A stretch of 64,000 nt of DNA from Faeciplasma sp045660445 (GTDB lineage: Bacteria > Bacillota > Clostridia > Oscillospirales > Ruminococcaceae), in assembly GCA_045660445.1 (NCBI GenBank), contig JAZRDR010000006.1:1-64000 (forward strand). The letters are read 5' to 3'. Position 1 is the stretch's first letter. The number at the start of each line of letters is the position of its first letter. Of this stretch, positions 62,108-64,000 are shown in pieces. Position numbers and translations under genes: made by a program. The notes under the pieces are model-generated. The model was not told where the DNA came from. It searched no databases and saw nothing but the letters and a program-made list of their open reading frames with translations.

Positions 62108-62860
62108 ATGGAAGAAAAGAAATTTAAATTTGATATATCGTCGGCAGGGCTACACATTATCGCAATGTTATGTATGTTGCTTGACCATATGTGGGCTGTG
62201 GGACTTGTTGACAGCATGGTGTTCACCTGCATTGGAAGAATAGCTTTTCCGATATTTGCATTTATGAATGCAGAGGGGTTCAGGCGCACCAAAAACGTTA
62301 AAAAATATGCTTTAAGGATGTTTTTATTCGCACTCGTTACCGAGATTCCCTTTAACTTTATGGTTGGCGGAAGCTTTATATATCCTTTCCATCAAAACGT
62401 TTTGTGGACGTTTTTGATGGCTTTGGGTGTTATGTGCCTGCTTGAAAAGGCAAAGAATGCAAAGCAAAAATGGCTATACCCTATCTTCGTGGCAGCTTCC
62501 TGCCTGCTTGCATATTTAATGGGCATCATCACCATGGCAGATTATTACGGCGGCGGCGTGTTAACAGTTCTTGTGTTCTACTTCTTCAACAAAAAGAAGC
62601 CCGTTGATATCATATGCCAGATAATTGCATTGCTTTATATCAACTGTGAAATTCTCGGCGGATTCGGTTATGACCTTAACGTTTTTGGACTTGAGTTCTT
62701 CTTCCCCACTCAAGCTATCGCGCTTTTGGCACTTATTCCGATATGGCTGTATAATGGGCGCAAGGGGCACTCGAGCAAGGCTTTCAAATATACCTGCTAT
62801 GCGTTCTATCCCGGGCATATGTTGGCTTTGTATTTAATTGCACTGCTCATGCATAAATAA
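62108..62860 (+). CDS. TraX-family membrane protein
   Basis: A 250-residue membrane protein with about eight hydrophobic segments. The TraX block is clear at the N-terminus: IIAMLCMLLDHMW, IGRIAFPIFAFMNAEGFRRT and a following EIPFN. The family is named for an F-plasmid pilin N-acetylase but is widespread in Firmicutes chromosomes with no conjugation link; the role is likely acylation of a surface molecule. Confidence 0.88.
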   Translation: MEEKKFKFDISSAGLHIIAMLCMLLDHMWAVGLVDSMVFTCIGRIAFPIFAFMNAEGFRRTKNVKKYALRMFLFALVTEIPFNFMVGGSFIYPFHQNVLWTFLMALGVMCLLEKAKNAKQKWLYPIFVAASCLLAYLMGIITMADYYGGGVLTVLVFYFFNKKKPVDIICQIIALLYINCEILGGFGYDLNVFGLEFFFPTQAIALLALIPIWLYNGRKGHSSKAFKYTCYAFYPGHMLALYLIALLMHK

Positions 62861-62936
62861 TCAAAAACCACTTTTATTTCAATAAATATGTGCTATAATG
62901 AAAAGGTCAAAAATTTTTGTTTTGGAGGATAAATAA

Positions 62937-64000
62937 ATGAAACTTTGTGACATTGAAAGAATATTTAACGAAACCGCTTACGTTAGAATGGGCGGAAGTG
63001 CCGAGGAGCTTAAGTGCGCCGAATATTTAAAGGGCGAGTGCGAGAAGCTTGGTCTTAACGCTGAAATCGTTCCGTTTGAGGTTGAAATGGCTTCTATCAA
63101 GCAGGCTCATTTATATATCGACGGCAAAGAGGTTACCTGCAAGGGATATCTTAACTGCGGATCGGGCGAGGTTGAGGCTGAATTCTACTATTTAAGCAAC
63201 ACCTCGAAATATGCTCTTTCCCAGTGCCGCGGCAAGATCGTTATGATCGACGGCTATTTGGGATATTGGATGTATCAGGACCTTTTGGAAAACGGAGCAT
63301 TGGGCTTTATTACATATGACGGAAATGCAAACTACGTTGACTTTGATATCGACCAGCGCGAATTAAGACCTCACGTTGCAAACGGCAACAAGATCTTGGG
63401 CGTGAACATCAACGCAAAGCACGCAATAGAACTTGTTAACTCGGGTGCCACGACTGCCAAGATCGTCATCGAGCAGGATGAATATAAGGGTGAATCGAGA
63501 AACGTGATCGCTGAAATTAAGGGCGAGATCGACGAGACTATTGTCTTCACCGCACACTATGACTCGACTTCGCTTTCTCAGGGCGCTTATGACAATATGT
63601 CGGGAAGCGTTGGACTTTTGGGCATTGCCGAATATTTCCTTGCTAACCCCTGCAAGAGAAGCCTTCGCTTCATCTGGTGCGGATCTGAAGAGAGAGGGCT
63701 TTTGGGTGCAAAGGCTTATTGCGCCGCTAACGAAGAAGAACTTAAGAACGTTGTTTTAAACGTCAACCTTGATATGATCGGCTGCATTATGGGCAAATTT
63801 ATCGCTTGCTGCACGACCGAGGATAAGCTTGTTAACTATATCGAATATTTCAGCGATGAATATGGCTTTGGTGTTAGCGCAAAGCAGGACGTTTATTCCT
63901 CTGACTCCACTCCTTTCGCTGACAAGGGCGTTCCCGCACTTTCCTTTGCAAGAATCGCTCCTCATAACACTGCAACCATCCACAACAGCTATGATACAAA
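62937..64000 (+). CDS. M28-family aminopeptidase (partial, runs off the window)
   Basis: An open frame from ATG 62937 (TTTGGAGG upstream) to the window end, at least 354 codons without stop. It is a zinc metallopeptidase of the M28 family: HYDSTSLSQGAYDNMSGSVG (zinc His and bridging Asp), WCGSEERGLLGAKA (catalytic Glu), NVNLDMIG (Asp) and, near the edge, a late His in IHNSYDT. A PA-like insert with VTCKGYLNCG and GKIVMIDGY is seen at ~75-130. TATAAT at 62894-62899 probably belongs to its promoter. No signal peptide, so cytosolic. Confidence 0.9.
   Translation, partial: MKLCDIERIFNETAYVRMGGSAEELKCAEYLKGECEKLGLNAEIVPFEVEMASIKQAHLYIDGKEVTCKGYLNCGSGEVEAEFYYLSNTSKYALSQCRGKIVMIDGYLGYWMYQDLLENGALGFITYDGNANYVDFDIDQRELRPHVANGNKILGVNINAKHAIELVNSGATTAKIVIEQDEYKGESRNVIAEIKGEIDETIVFTAHYDSTSLSQGAYDNMSGSVGLLGIAEYFLANPCKRSLRFIWCGSEERGLLGAKAYCAANEEELKNVVLNVNLDMIGCIMGKFIACCTTEDKLVNYIEYFSDEYGFGVSAKQDVYSSDSTPFADKGVPALSFARIAPHNTATIHNSYDT

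Overview
The window reads as chromosome of an uncultured, gut- or rumen-type Clostridia (Oscillospirales/Lachnospirales-like). The evidence is Gram-positive Shine-Dalgarno sites, an agr-type peptide signalling locus, lipoprotein sugar-binding proteins, a LiaF-like envelope pair, an ECF vitamin-type transporter, a CotJC-like catalase and many cytoplasmic plant-polysaccharide hydrolases. This assignment is an inference from gene content only.

Left part (1-25.5 kb), an AT-rich accessory island. Positions 1-3.6 kb hold a complete agr-like quorum-sensing locus: an XRE regulator, a LytTR response regulator and a GHKL kinase on the minus strand, divergent from a cyclic-peptide precursor and its AgrB processing protease. 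Two matching palindromes lie in the divergent promoter region. Positions 3.7-11.3 kb hold an integrative-element module: an XRE protein, a zinc-ribbon protein, a sigma-like protein, a heavily structured non-coding stretch, a split and degenerate DinG-like helicase pair, a 51-residue protein, and three serine recombinases in tandem, the middle one lacking the catalytic domain. Positions 11.6-24.2 kb form a defence-type island: an IetAS-like AAA ATPase/subtilase pair, a two-TM protein with a small basic partner, an IS3 relic, a very large SMEK-STAND NTPase (Avs-like architecture), a dead resolvase gene and a DUF4143 ATPase.

Middle part (25.5-48.6 kb), a polysaccharide-utilisation region. An ECF-like sigma factor and an RsgI-like anti-sigma with three PepSY-like repeats are followed by an AraC regulator and glycoside hydrolases: GH51, a GH5 lipoprotein with a large insertion, an alpha/alpha-barrel hydrolase, a five-bladed-propeller glycosidase, a DUF4038 (GH140-like) enzyme, GH43, GH26 and GH36. 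They come with a nucleoside hydrolase and a complete MalEFGK-type sugar importer. GH51/GH43 point to arabinoxylan or arabinan side chains; GH26/GH36/GH5 point to galacto(gluco)mannan. Most of these enzymes have no signal peptide, so oligosaccharides are probably imported and cut inside the cell.

Right part (48.6-64 kb), core-like genes: an AEC transporter, a LiaF/DUF4097 pair, tRNA-Pro(UGG), nagB, a DUF5714 protein, a CotJC-like Mn catalase and a LOG protein. They are followed by a tightly overlapping five-gene operon combining an ECF transporter (S, fused A-A', T) with two surface proteins built from the two folds found in mammalian intrinsic factor/transcobalamin. Two paralogous polysaccharide deacetylase lipoproteins, a TraX-family protein and an M28 peptidase cut by the window edge complete it.

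The most promising leads are the intrinsic-factor-like ECF operon, the SMEK-STAND and IetAS-like defence genes, the split degenerate helicase next to the recombinase trio, the structured region at 5.0-5.4 kb, and the agr locus with its paired operators.
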